From Nocardia colli (lineage in GTDB: Bacteria > Actinomycetota > Actinomycetes > Mycobacteriales > Mycobacteriaceae): DNA of 64,000 nucleotides. The notes below the pieces were generated by a model. That model did not search any database, was not told where the DNA came from, and saw only the letters and a list, made by a program, of their open reading frames with translations. This document shows, piece after piece, positions 1 through 9,060 of the stretch. The translations under genes and the position numbers were made by a program. The stretch is taken from positions 1-64,000 of the forward strand of contig NZ_VXLC01000014.1 of assembly GCF_008704205.1 (NCBI RefSeq). The letters are read 5' to 3'. The first letter of the stretch is position 1; each line of letters begins with the position of its first letter.

Positions 1-990
1 CACTCGACCTTTGCCCCATCTATGTCCCGCTGGGCGAGCGGCGGTGCGCTGAGCGGGACTAGGCAGAGTGCATAGTCGGCGTTTGGCTCAGCCGTGTCCC
101 GTTCGATGCGCGATGGCGCCCGGACCGGGACATGGCGGAGTGCCCACTCGGCATTCGCTACGGCCATGTCCCGCACGGCGCGCGGGGGTGCGCTGAGCGG
201 GACTAGGCAGAGTGCATAGTCGACGTTTGGCTCAGCTGTGTCCCGTTGGGCGTGCGGTGGTGCGTCGAGTGGGACTAGGCAGAGCGACTACTCGGCGTTT
301 GGCTCAACCCTGTCCCGTTTTGCGAGCAGTGACACCCGGACCGGGGCATGGTGGAGCACTTGCTCGACATTTGGCTCGGTCAGGTCCCGTTGACCGAATA
401 GTGGCCTGGAGCGACGGGCGAGACCACTGGCGTGCGCCTCGTTGGTCATGGCCCGGTCGCGTATCCCTAATGCGGCCACGGCACTTGGCTTGGCTACCAG
501 TCGAATTCGAGGCAACCCCCGCCATGTCCCGTTCGACGCACGTAACCCTAGGTCGGCGGTCCCGAGCGGGCACGACGGAGCCCTCACTCAACATTTGCCT
601 CAACCATGTCCCGCTCGGCGCATAGTGGTGGTTCGAACGGGACACGGCGGAGCGTGTACTCGGCATTTGTCTCGACCATGGTCCGGTGGGCGAGCAGCGA
701 CCCGGAGCGACGGGCGGAACGGAACCATTGGCGTGCACGTCGTCGGCCGGATCTCGGCCGGCCACCCCCAACATATCGACGGCTCTTAGATCAGCGACCA
801 GTCGACCCCCCGCCCGTCATGTCCCGTTCAGCGCACTTAACCTCTAGGTCAGCACCCCGAGCGGGACATGACGGAGCCCTCACTCGACTTTCGCCTCAAC
901 CTTGTCCCGCTCGGCGCGTTGTGATGAGGCGAGCGGGACGTGGTTGAGGGCCTTCTCGGCGTTTGGCTTCGCCATGTCCCGGTTGGCTGA
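1..990. repeat. Degenerate ~72-bp tandem repeat array with internal palindromes
   Basis: The word GTCCCG or a close variant recurs at about 24, 96, 168, 240, 312, 384, 450, 526, 608, 681, 821, 904 and 976. The first six are exactly 72 bp apart. Many units pair an opening GTCCCGCT/GTCCCGTT with AGCGGGAC or a variant about 28 bp later, so they could form hairpins, and then carry a shared tail (AGGCAGAGTGCATAGTCGGC type). A higher-order repeat is also visible: 312-607 and 608-903 are two 296-bp copies of a four-unit block. Reading frames across the array have no recognisable protein character. It probably continues upstream of base 1 and ends just past the stop codon of pgl. Confidence 0.85.
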
Positions 991-996
991 TGACGC

Positions 997-1746
997 TCAG
1001 TCCGGGAGTTGGAGGGCTGAGGCTGCGTCTTGGTCTAGGAGCCAGGTGGTGGATTCGAGGCCTACTGCGCCGGCGGAGGGGATGTCTACTGGGTCGGCGC
1101 CGGAGATGGCGGCGGCTACTGCGTCGGCTTTGGCTGCGCCGCCTACTACCAGGACTACGTGGCGGGTGCGGTGGATGGCGGGGAGGGTGAGGGTTACCCG
1201 GACCGGGGGTGGTTTGGGGGAGTTGGTTACGGCTACGACGAGGTCGTGGGTTTCGCGGACGGCGTCGGTGTCGGGGAACAGGGAGTTGATGTGTCCTTCG
1301 CCGCCCATGCCGAGGAGGTGGAGGTCGAAGGAGCCGTGCTCGGCGAGGTAGGCGTGCACGGCGGTGGAGTATTCGGCGGCGGCCTCGATGGGGTCGGGGT
1401 ATTCGCCGTCGGAGGCCGCGACCGGATGGACGCGGGCCGGGTCCACGGGGACGTGGTCGAGCAGCGCCTCGCGGGCCTGCAGGTCGTTGCGTTCGGGGTC
1501 GGCTGCGGGAACGAAACGTTCGTCGCCCCAGAAGAAGTCGACGTTGGACCAGTCGATGTCGCCGGGGGATTTGCGAACCAGTTCGAGCAGGCCGATGCCG
1601 GTGCCGCCGCCGGTCAGGACGACCGACGCGGTGCCGCGCTCGGCTTGGGCGGCGACCACGACGTCGACGAAGCGGGTGGCCGCAGCGGCGATCAGGGATT
1701 CGGTATCGATGTGGACTTCGACGGTATCTTCAGCGGACTCACTCAT
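997..1746 (-). CDS. pgl: 6-phosphogluconolactonase
   Basis: This cytosolic enzyme hydrolyses 6-phosphogluconolactone, the second step of the oxidative pentose phosphate pathway. The 249-residue length is normal for the family. The phosphate-binding LTGGGTG (44-50), the WGDERFVP block (73-80) and the GMGGEGHINSLFPD block (146-159) are all present. The last resembles the family's GMGPDGHTASLFP with conservative changes. It is the last gene of the tkt-tal-zwf-opcA-pgl operon, and its ATG lies inside the last codons of opcA (8-bp overlap). The repeat array begins right after its stop. Confidence 0.93.
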   Translation of the reverse strand: MSESAEDTVEVHIDTESLIAAAATRFVDVVVAAQAERGTASVVLTGGGTGIGLLELVRKSPGDIDWSNVDFFWGDERFVPAADPERNDLQAREALLDHVPVDPARVHPVAASDGEYPDPIEAAAEYSTAVHAYLAEHGSFDLHLLGMGGEGHINSLFPDTDAVRETHDLVVAVTNSPKPPPVRVTLTLPAIHRTRHVVLVVGGAAKADAVAAAISGADPVDIPSAGAVGLESTTWLLDQDAASALQLPD

Positions 1747-2647
1747 AGGTCACCTTCTCGATTCCGGCGAGGGCCTCGGCGTAGATCTCGTCGGCGTCGA
1801 GTCGGCGCAGTTCCTCGGCGAGGCAGTCGCGAGTTTCCCGGCGGGCCAACGCGATTCGCTGATCGGGGTCACCGGTGCGGGTCAGGGTGGCGGTGCGCCC
1901 GGTCTGCGGTCGTTCGATGGTGACCGACACGGACGGGCGGTGGATCTCCACCCGCAGCGCGCCGGAACGGCGGATCACCGGGCAGTCGAGCCGGATGGCG
2001 AGCCAACCGGCCAGGGTGTCCAGCGCCGGTTCGTCGCGCAGCCCGGAGACCAGCACCGATTCGACCGGCTCGAAGGGCGGTTCGTCCAGCGCGGCGGCCA
2101 GCAGCGCCCGCCAGTAGGTGATCCGGCTCCAGGCCAGATCGGTGTCGCCGGCGGCGTAGGACTCGAGCCGCTTCTTGATCGCGGCCTGCGGGTCGGCGGC
2201 GAAGGTGGCGTCGGTGATGCGCCGAGTCGCCAAGCGCCCCACCGAATCCTTGGACGGGAACTCCGGGGCGCCGCGCGGCCACCAGGCCACCACGGGGGTG
2301 TCCGGCAGCAGGAACGGGATGACGACGCTGCTCTCGTGATTGATCAGCTCGCCTTGCAGCCGCAGCACGATCACCTCGGCCGCGCCTGCGTCACCGCCGA
2401 CCCGGATCTGCGCGTCCAGCCGGGTTTCGGCCTCGCGGTCTCCGCGCGCCAAAACGACCACCCGGCAAGGGTGTTCGCGACTGGCATCGTTGGCGGCATC
2501 GATCGCGTCTTCGGCCTCGGAGCTGTCCAGCGTGCACACGACCAGGGTGAGCACCCGCATCATGGTGATCACGCCGTTGCTCTCGCGCAGCTGCACGATG
2601 CGCTTGGTGACCTCGCCGGTGGTGGTGTTCGGGATGTCGATGATCAC
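1739..2647 (-). CDS. opcA: Glucose-6-phosphate dehydrogenase assembly protein OpcA
   Basis: OpcA is an actinobacterial and cyanobacterial partner that assembles or allosterically supports glucose-6-phosphate dehydrogenase. The protein starts IIDIPNTTTGEV, has the conserved WWPRGAPEFPSKDSVGRLA-type centre, and lies directly behind zwf as in mycobacteria. I chose GTG at 2647 because it overlaps the zwf stop in a GTGA arrangement and leaves the usual IIDIP amino terminus (302 residues). An in-frame ATG at 2659 would add four residues. It has no catalytic motifs and is probably translated by coupling to zwf. Confidence 0.92.
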   Translation of the reverse strand: MIIDIPNTTTGEVTKRIVQLRESNGVITMMRVLTLVVCTLDSSEAEDAIDAANDASREHPCRVVVLARGDREAETRLDAQIRVGGDAGAAEVIVLRLQGELINHESSVVIPFLLPDTPVVAWWPRGAPEFPSKDSVGRLATRRITDATFAADPQAAIKKRLESYAAGDTDLAWSRITYWRALLAAALDEPPFEPVESVLVSGLRDEPALDTLAGWLAIRLDCPVIRRSGALRVEIHRPSVSVTIERPQTGRTATLTRTGDPDQRIALARRETRDCLAEELRRLDADEIYAEALAGIEKVTYE

Positions 2648-4203
2648 GGCCGCCGCCATTCGCGCCCGGTGCGGGCGAGCATCTCGTCGGCCGAGGCCGG
2701 ACCCCAGGTGCCCGCCTCGTACGGTTCGGGTTTACCTTCGGTTGCCCAGTGCTCGAGCACCGGATCCAGGATGCCCCAAGACAATTCGACCTCCGCGTTC
2801 ACCGGGAACAGCGACGGCACCCCGAGTAGCACATCGAGGATCAGGCGCTCGTAGGCCTCGGGGGAGGACTCGGTGAACGCCTCGCCGTAGCTGAAATCCA
2901 TGTTGACGTCGCGCACTTCCATGCTCGACCCCGGCACCTTCGACCCGAACCGGGTGGTGATGCCCTCGTCCGGCTGCACCCGGATGACCAGCGCGTTCTG
3001 CCCGAGATCCTCGGTCATGGTCTGGTCGAACGGCAGGTGCGGCGCGCGCTTGAACATCACCGCGATCTCGGTCACCCTGCGCCCCAGCCGTTTTCCGGTG
3101 CGCAGGTAGAACGGCACGCCGGCCCAGCGACGGGTGTCGACCTCCAGCGTGATCGCGGCGTAGGTCTCGGTGCGCGACTCGGGGTCGAAACCCTCCTCGT
3201 CGAGCAGGCCGACCACGTGCTCGCCGCCCTGCCAGCCCTCCGCGTACTGCCCGCGCGCGGTCGTCTCATCAAGCGGCTCAACGAGTTTCGTCGCCGAGAG
3301 CACCTTGATCTTCTCCGCCTGCAACTGCTTGGGCTGGAAGCTGATCGGCTCCTCCATCGCGGTGAGCGCGAGCAGCTGCAACAGGTGGTTCTGGATCACG
3401 TCGCGGGCGGCGCCGATGCCGTCGTAATAGCCTGCGCGCCCGCCCAATCCGATGTCCTCGGCCATGGTGATCTGCACGTGGTCGACGTAGTTGGCGTTCC
3501 AGATCGGGTCGTAGAGCTGGTTGGCGAAGCGCAGCGCCAGGATGTTCTGCACCGTCTCTTTGCCGAGGTAGTGGTCGATCCGGAAGACGGTCTCCTCCGG
3601 GAACACCCCGTTGACCAGCGCGTTGAGCTCCTGCGCGCTCTCCAGATCGTGCCCGAACGGCTTCTCGATCACCACTCGCCGCCACGGCTTGCGCCCGGCG
3701 GCGTCGGTGCTGCTCGGCTGCGCCAGCCCGTGTTCGGAGAGCTGGTTGAGCACCACCGGGAACATGTTCGGCGGAATCGACAGGTAGAAGGCGTGATTGC
3801 CGCCGGTGCCGCGCTCCTTGTCCAGCTTCGCCAGGGTGTCGGCGAGGGTGGCGAAGGCCTTGTCGTCGTCGAAACTGCCCTGCACGAACCGGATTCCCTC
3901 GGCCAGGTGGTCCCAGACCTCTTGGCGGAAGGGCGTGCGGGCGTGCGTCTTCACCGAGTCGAGCACGACTTTGGCGAAGTCTTCGTCGGCGTAGTCGCGC
4001 CGGGCGAAGCCGACCAGCGCGAAACCCGGGGGCAGCAGCCCCCGGTTCGCGAGGTCGTAGATGGCCGGCATCAGTTTCTTCCGGGACAGGTCACCGGTGA
4101 CACCGAAGATCACCATGCTGCACGGGCCCGCGATGCGCGGCACCCGCTTGTCCCGCTCGTCACGCAGCGGGTTCTGCCAGGTCGGGTTCTTGGGGCCGGC
4201 CAT
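2644..4203 (-). CDS. zwf: Glucose-6-phosphate 1-dehydrogenase
   Basis: This enzyme oxidises glucose 6-phosphate to 6-phosphogluconolactone with reduction of NADP+. The dinucleotide-binding segment GVTGDLSRKKL is at 34-44, EKPFGHDL at 180-187, and the substrate/catalytic signature RIDHYLGKE at 208-216. The length of 519 residues is typical of the actinobacterial Zwf2 type. It sits between tal and opcA in the same orientation, so the oxidative and non-oxidative branches are co-transcribed. Nothing is unusual in the sequence. Confidence 0.97.
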   Translation of the reverse strand: MAGPKNPTWQNPLRDERDKRVPRIAGPCSMVIFGVTGDLSRKKLMPAIYDLANRGLLPPGFALVGFARRDYADEDFAKVVLDSVKTHARTPFRQEVWDHLAEGIRFVQGSFDDDKAFATLADTLAKLDKERGTGGNHAFYLSIPPNMFPVVLNQLSEHGLAQPSSTDAAGRKPWRRVVIEKPFGHDLESAQELNALVNGVFPEETVFRIDHYLGKETVQNILALRFANQLYDPIWNANYVDHVQITMAEDIGLGGRAGYYDGIGAARDVIQNHLLQLLALTAMEEPISFQPKQLQAEKIKVLSATKLVEPLDETTARGQYAEGWQGGEHVVGLLDEEGFDPESRTETYAAITLEVDTRRWAGVPFYLRTGKRLGRRVTEIAVMFKRAPHLPFDQTMTEDLGQNALVIRVQPDEGITTRFGSKVPGSSMEVRDVNMDFSYGEAFTESSPEAYERLILDVLLGVPSLFPVNAEVELSWGILDPVLEHWATEGKPEPYEAGTWGPASADEMLARTGREWRRP

Positions 4204-4208
4204 CGTTG

Positions 4209-5339
4209 TCAGTTGTTCCCGGCCGCGGACAGCTCTTCGGTGGTCGCCTCGAGCAGCTCCGCCCAGGACTTCTCGAACTTGTCCACGCCTTCGGTCTCGA
4301 GCACCTGGAACACGTCGTCCAGGTCGATGCCGACGGCGGAGAGCTTGTCGAAGACCTCCTGCGACGCCGCCGCGGTGCCGCTGAGCGTGTCACCGCGGAT
4401 CTCGGCGTGATCGGCGACCGCCTCCAGGGTCTTCTCCGGCAGCGTGTTCACCGTGTTCGCACCCACCAGCTCGGTGACGTACATGACGTCGGAGTACTCG
4501 GGGTTCTTCACGCCGGTCGAAGCCCACAGCGGCCGTTGACGATTCGCGCCCGCGGCACCGAGGTGGTTGTAGGTGGAGGTGTGCGCGCCGCCGTCGAACA
4601 CGTCCTGGTATTCGGCATAGGCCAAGCGCGCGTTGGCGATTCCGGCCTGCCCGCGCAGCGCGAGCGCCTCGTCGGTGCCGATCGCCTCGAGCCGCTTGTC
4701 GATCTCGGTGTCCACCCGGGACACGAAGAACGAAGCGACGGAATGGATCTTGCCCAGGTCGTGGCCCGCGGTCTTGGCGCCGCGCAGGCCGTCGAGGTAG
4801 GCGCCCATCACCGCGCGGTAGCGCTTGACCGAGAAGATCAGCGTCACGTTCACGCTGATACCCTCGGCGATCGTCTTGGTGATCGCGGGCAGGCCCGCCT
4901 CGGTGGCCGGGATCTTGATGAACAGATTCGGCCGGTCGACCGTCTTCCACAGGTCGATCGCCTGCGCGAGGGTCTTGTCCGCGTCGAAGGCGAAGCGCGG
5001 GTCGACCTCGATGGAGACGCGGCCGTCGACCCCGTTGGACGCCTCGAAGACGTCGGCGAAGACATCACAGGCCGAGCGCACGTCGTCGGTGGTGATGATG
5101 CGGATCGCGGCGTCGGCGTCCGCGCCCTGGGCGGCAAGCTCTTTGAGCTGTCCGTCGTAGGCGTGGCCCTTACTGAGCGCACCCTGGAAGATCGTCGGGT
5201 TGGTGGTGACCCCGACGACGCTGCGGGTCTCGATCAGCTCGGCCAGGTTGCCGGACTGGATCCGGTCCCTGGACAGGTCGTCGAGCCATACGGACACACC
5301 GGCCGCGGACAGGGCGGCGGTATTCGCGTTCTGTGCCAT
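4209..5339 (-). CDS. tal: Transaldolase
   Basis: Transaldolase moves a dihydroxyacetone unit between sugar phosphates in the non-oxidative pentose phosphate pathway. GVTTNPTIF is at 43-51, EVDPR at 111-115, and the Schiff-base lysine is Lys142 in FIKIPAT. At 376 residues it belongs to the longer actinobacterial/cyanobacterial type. Only six bases separate it from the tkt stop upstream, and the zwf ATG follows five bases after its stop, which supports one transcript. Confidence 0.96.
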   Translation of the reverse strand: MAQNANTAALSAAGVSVWLDDLSRDRIQSGNLAELIETRSVVGVTTNPTIFQGALSKGHAYDGQLKELAAQGADADAAIRIITTDDVRSACDVFADVFEASNGVDGRVSIEVDPRFAFDADKTLAQAIDLWKTVDRPNLFIKIPATEAGLPAITKTIAEGISVNVTLIFSVKRYRAVMGAYLDGLRGAKTAGHDLGKIHSVASFFVSRVDTEIDKRLEAIGTDEALALRGQAGIANARLAYAEYQDVFDGGAHTSTYNHLGAAGANRQRPLWASTGVKNPEYSDVMYVTELVGANTVNTLPEKTLEAVADHAEIRGDTLSGTAAASQEVFDKLSAVGIDLDDVFQVLETEGVDKFEKSWAELLEATTEELSAAGNN

Positions 5340-5345
5340 GAGCGC

Positions 5346-7487
5346 TTATCCCTTCACGTTCTCGAGTGCGCGCTGCGCGGCGGCAACGACGTTGTCCGGA
5401 GTGAAGCCGAACTCGCGGAACAGAGTCTTGTAGTCGGCCGAGGCACCGAAGTGCTCGATCGAGACGGTCTCACCCGCGTCACCGACGAACCGGTGCCACG
5501 GCATCGCGATGCCGGCCTCGACGCTGACCCGGGCGCGGATCGCGGGCGGGAGCACCTCGTCCCGGTACGCCTGGTCCTGCGCGTCGAACCACTCCACACA
5601 CGGCATCGAAACCACCCGGGTGCCGATGCCCTGCGCCTCCAGCGTAGTCCTGGCCTCGACCGCGAGCTGAAGCTCCGAACCGGTAGCGATGAGGATCACC
5701 TGCGCAGTGCCGGTGGAGGATTCGGCCAGGATGTAGCCGCCCTTGGCGACGCCCTCGTAGCTGGTGCCCTCCTGGATCGGCAGATCCTGGCGGGTCAGCG
5801 CGAGCGCCGACGGGCCGTCCTGGTGCGGCAGCTCGGAGACCGAGAAGTGCGAGGAGTGCTCGCTGCTGTCGCGTTCGAGGATGGTCCGCCACGCGTAGGT
5901 GGTCTCGTTGGCGTCGCCGGGGCGCACCACATTGAGGCCGGGGATGGCGCGCAGCGCGGCCAGGTGCTCGATCGGCTGATGCGTCGGGCCGTCCTCGCCG
6001 AGGCCGATGGAGTCGTGCGTCCACACGTAGATGGCGGGCACGCGCATCAGCGCGGCCAGGCGCACCGCGGGGCGCATGTAATCGCTGAACACCAGGAAGG
6101 TGCCGCCGTACGGGCGGGTCGGGCCGTGCAGGGCGATGCCGTTGAGGATCGCGCCCATCGCGTGCTCGCGCACACCGAAGTGCAGGGTGCGGCCGTACGG
6201 GTTGGCCTTCCACATGCCGGTGGAGATGGACTCGGGGCCGAAGCTGCCCTCGCCGGACATGGTGGTGTTGTTGGACTCGGCGAGGTCGGCCGAGCCGCCC
6301 CACAGTTCCGGCAGCACCGGCGCGAGCGCGGCGAGCACCTTGCCGGAGGCCTTGCGGGTGGCGACGCCCTTCGGGTCCGGGTCGTAGGTCGGCAGGCTGT
6401 CGGCCCAGCCCTTGGGCAGGTCGCGCTTGGCCAGCCGGTCGAAGAGGGTCTTGTTGTCCGGGTTGGCCTGCGCCCACGCATCGAACTGCTCCTGCCAGGC
6501 GGCGTGCGCCTGCTTGCCGCGCTCGACCGCCTTGCGGGTGTGCTCGATCACCGCGGCGTCGACCTCGAAGTTCTGCTCCGGATCGAAGCCGAGGATCTTC
6601 TTGGTGGCGGCCACCTCGTCCGCGCCCAGGGCGGCGCCGTGCGCGGCGCCGGTGTTCATCTTGGTGGGCGCCGGGTAGCCGATGATGGTGCGCAGCACGA
6701 TGATCGACGGCTTGCCGGTCTCCGCCTTGGCCGCGGCCAGCGCCGACTCGATGGCGACGACGTCCTCGCCGCCCTCGACGATCTGGACGTGCCAGCCGTA
6801 GGCCTCGTAGCGCTTGGCCACGTCCTCGTCGAACGCGATGGTGGTGTCGTCCTCGATGGAGATCTTGTTGTCGTCGTAGATCAGCACGAGGTTGCCCAGC
6901 TGCTGGGTGCCGGCGAGCGAGGAGGCCTCGGAGGTGACGCCCTCCTCCATGTCACCGTCGGAGGCGATCACGTAGATGAAGTGATCGAACGGGCTGGCGC
7001 CCGGCGCGGCGTGCGGATCGAACAGGCCGCGCTCGCGGCGCGACGCCATCGCCATGCCGACCGCGGAGGCCAGACCCTGACCCAGCGGGCCGGTGGTGAT
7101 CTCGACGCCGTCGGTGTGGCGGAACTCGGGGTGGCCCGGGGTGAGCGAGCCCCACTTGCGCAGGTTCTTCAGGTCCTCCAGCTCCAGGCCGAAACCGGCC
7201 AGGTACAGCTGGATGTACTGGGTGATGCTGGAGTGACCGCAGGACAGCACGAAGCGGTCCCGGCCGACCCAGCTCGGATCGCTCGGGTCGATCCGCATGG
7301 TGCGCTGGTAGAGCGAGTACGCCAGCGGCGCCAGGCTCATCGCGGTGCCCGGGTGCCCGTTTCCGGCGTTCTGTACCGCGTCCGCGGCGAGCACTCGGAT
7401 CGTGTCGACGGCCTTGGTGTCCAGATCCGTCCAGTCGTCCGGGTGATTCGGCTGAGTGAGGGCGCGGATGTCGTCTGTGACTGACAC
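5346..7487 (-). CDS. tkt: Transketolase
   Basis: Transketolase is the thiamine-diphosphate enzyme that transfers two-carbon units in the pentose phosphate pathway. NGHPGTAMSLAPLAY near the start, SDGDMEEGVTSE with the downstream NLVLIYDDNKIS (the diphosphate-binding GDG...N pattern), and the transketolase central block GLGEDGPTHQPIEHLA are all visible. I chose GTG at 7487 (V-S-V-T-D-D-I-R) because AGGAGA lies nine bases upstream. The frame is open to 7586 but those residues are not family-like. The chosen product has 713 residues. It leads the pentose-phosphate operon and is divergent from ctaB. Confidence 0.96.
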   Translation of the reverse strand: MSVTDDIRALTQPNHPDDWTDLDTKAVDTIRVLAADAVQNAGNGHPGTAMSLAPLAYSLYQRTMRIDPSDPSWVGRDRFVLSCGHSSITQYIQLYLAGFGLELEDLKNLRKWGSLTPGHPEFRHTDGVEITTGPLGQGLASAVGMAMASRRERGLFDPHAAPGASPFDHFIYVIASDGDMEEGVTSEASSLAGTQQLGNLVLIYDDNKISIEDDTTIAFDEDVAKRYEAYGWHVQIVEGGEDVVAIESALAAAKAETGKPSIIVLRTIIGYPAPTKMNTGAAHGAALGADEVAATKKILGFDPEQNFEVDAAVIEHTRKAVERGKQAHAAWQEQFDAWAQANPDNKTLFDRLAKRDLPKGWADSLPTYDPDPKGVATRKASGKVLAALAPVLPELWGGSADLAESNNTTMSGEGSFGPESISTGMWKANPYGRTLHFGVREHAMGAILNGIALHGPTRPYGGTFLVFSDYMRPAVRLAALMRVPAIYVWTHDSIGLGEDGPTHQPIEHLAALRAIPGLNVVRPGDANETTYAWRTILERDSSEHSSHFSVSELPHQDGPSALALTRQDLPIQEGTSYEGVAKGGYILAESSTGTAQVILIATGSELQLAVEARTTLEAQGIGTRVVSMPCVEWFDAQDQAYRDEVLPPAIRARVSVEAGIAMPWHRFVGDAGETVSIEHFGASADYKTLFREFGFTPDNVVAAAQRALENVKG

Positions 7488-7921
7488 GACCGAGGTTCTC
7501 CTGACATTGGTTTCGTCGACGGCGGCATTACTGGCGGCGATGAACGCACGGCAGCGGCGCGTGCAAGCCGGTGTGTACCCAACCACCCTAGATGTGCCCG
7601 CTCACGGGCACGAGGGGAACCCTGTGTTTATTGGCTGCGTCTGTCGGCCACGCGGACGCGGTCCGTTCGCGGGCCTGGAGGTCGCACGAGAACGAGGTCC
7701 GTTGCCCCGTGTGCTGGACCACATTTCGGATGTTGTTGCGTGGGGCTATGCGCGGAGCAGGGTCGGCGGGGGTCTACCATCCTCTGTAGTAGTAGCCGCG
7801 CCGCACGGCTGAAGGGGCGCCGAGGCGGGCGAAGGTCCAGCTCTCGCGCATCCAAGTCGGCGGGACCGAGCGCGCTGCTTGGTCCATGCCGGATGCGATG
7901 CACAGCGTGCGAGGAGAAACA
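7488..7921. promoter_or_regulatory. Divergent promoter region between tkt and ctaB
   Basis: No gene is supported in these 434 bases. The region must hold the promoters of the pentose-phosphate operon (leftward) and ctaB (rightward). The only definite signals are the AGGAGA ribosome site before tkt and the GAGGAGAAAC site before the ctaB GTG. I see no strong palindrome. Confidence 0.5.
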
Positions 7922-8908
7922 GTGCGGATTGGGCAACAGCCGGGTGGCAATGACGCGCACGGCTCCGCTCCGACGGCGCTGGCCGACCGGTTCGCGGGTC
8001 CGGGCCTGCCGTCTCGACTGACCCGGCGGGTGCTCGCGTATATCGCGCTCACCAAGCCGCGGGTGATCGAGTTGCTGCTGGTGGCGACGATTCCGACGAT
8101 GCTGCTCGCCGACCGCGGGCACATCGACATCCGCCTCATCCTGGTCACGCTGTTCGGCGGCTGGATGGGCGCGGCCAGCGCGAACACCCTGAACTGCGTC
8201 GCCGACGCCGACATCGACAAGGTGATGAAGCGGACCGCGAAGCGCCCGCTGGCCAGGGAGGCGGTGCCGACCTCGCACGCCTTCGTGTTCGGCGTGCTGC
8301 TCGGCCTGGCCTCGTTCGCCTGGCTGTGGTGGCAGGCGAACCTGCTCAGCGGCGTGCTCGTGGTCGCGACGATCCTGTTCTACGTCTTCGTCTACACCCT
8401 CGGCCTCAAGCGCCGCACCTCGCAGAACGTGGTGTGGGGCGGCGCGGCGGGCTGCATGCCCGCGCTGGTCGGCTGGTCCGCGGCGACCGGCGGCATCGGC
8501 TGGCCGGCCATCGCGCTGTTCGGCGTCATCTTCTTCTGGACGCCGCCGCACACCTGGGCGCTGGCCATGCGCTACAAGGAGGACTACCGCGCGGCCGGCG
8601 TGCCGATGCTGCCGGTGGTGGCGACCGAGCAGGTGGTAACCAAGCAGATCGTCATCTACACCTGGCTCACCGTGCTCACCACGCTCGCCCTGGTCCCGGC
8701 GACCGGTGTCGTGTACGCGGCCGTGGCGCTGGTGGCCGGAGCGTGGTTCCTGCTCATGGCACACCAGCTGTACTCCGGCGTGCGGCGTGGCGAGTCGGTG
8801 AAGCCCCTGCGGTTGTTCCTGCAGTCGAACAACTATCTCGCCGTGGTGTTCTGCGGCCTCGCAGTCGATTCCGTGCTCGGCTGGGACACCATCGGCACCT
8901 GGTTCTAA
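7922..8908 (+). CDS. ctaB: Protoheme IX farnesyltransferase (heme O synthase)
   Basis: CtaB attaches a farnesyl group to heme b, giving heme O on the way to heme A for cytochrome aa3 oxidase. It is a UbiA-type membrane prenyltransferase with about eight or nine hydrophobic segments. The Mg-diphosphate motif NTLNCVADADID is at 88-99 and is followed by KVMKRTAKRPL. I chose GTG at 7922 because GAGGAG sits six bases upstream, giving 328 residues. The frame is open to an ATG at 7886 with no ribosome site. The next enzyme of the pathway, ctaA, is at 27-28 kb. Confidence 0.95.
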   Translation: MRIGQQPGGNDAHGSAPTALADRFAGPGLPSRLTRRVLAYIALTKPRVIELLLVATIPTMLLADRGHIDIRLILVTLFGGWMGAASANTLNCVADADIDKVMKRTAKRPLAREAVPTSHAFVFGVLLGLASFAWLWWQANLLSGVLVVATILFYVFVYTLGLKRRTSQNVVWGGAAGCMPALVGWSAATGGIGWPAIALFGVIFFWTPPHTWALAMRYKEDYRAAGVPMLPVVATEQVVTKQIVIYTWLTVLTTLALVPATGVVYAAVALVAGAWFLLMAHQLYSGVRRGESVKPLRLFLQSNNYLAVVFCGLAVDSVLGWDTIGTWF

Positions 8909-9060
8909 GCGCACAGATTCGGATCGCGCGCATCGATTCGCTTCGTGCGCAGGAATTTGTCAGCGAATTCGCGCGCGGCTGGATGAACCGTGCGCGGCCG
9001 GCAGAGGTTGGCGCGGGATCCGATCGGCGCGCAGGTCGAGGCGTGCGCGGCAGGCGGAGT

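Noticed and set aside
212..951. Several 100-150-codon frames in the 5' array
   Set aside because: They follow the repeat units on both strands, shift frame between units and encode only low-complexity Arg/Pro/Ser sequence.
1..990. CRISPR array
   Set aside because: The sequences between the palindromes are themselves conserved repeats and the unit drifts in length and sequence. There are no cas genes.
4206..7484. A 1092-codon open frame on the plus strand
   Set aside because: It lies opposite tal and tkt, is rich in Arg, Gly, Val and His without domain motifs, and reflects the high-GC third-position bias of the real minus-strand genes.
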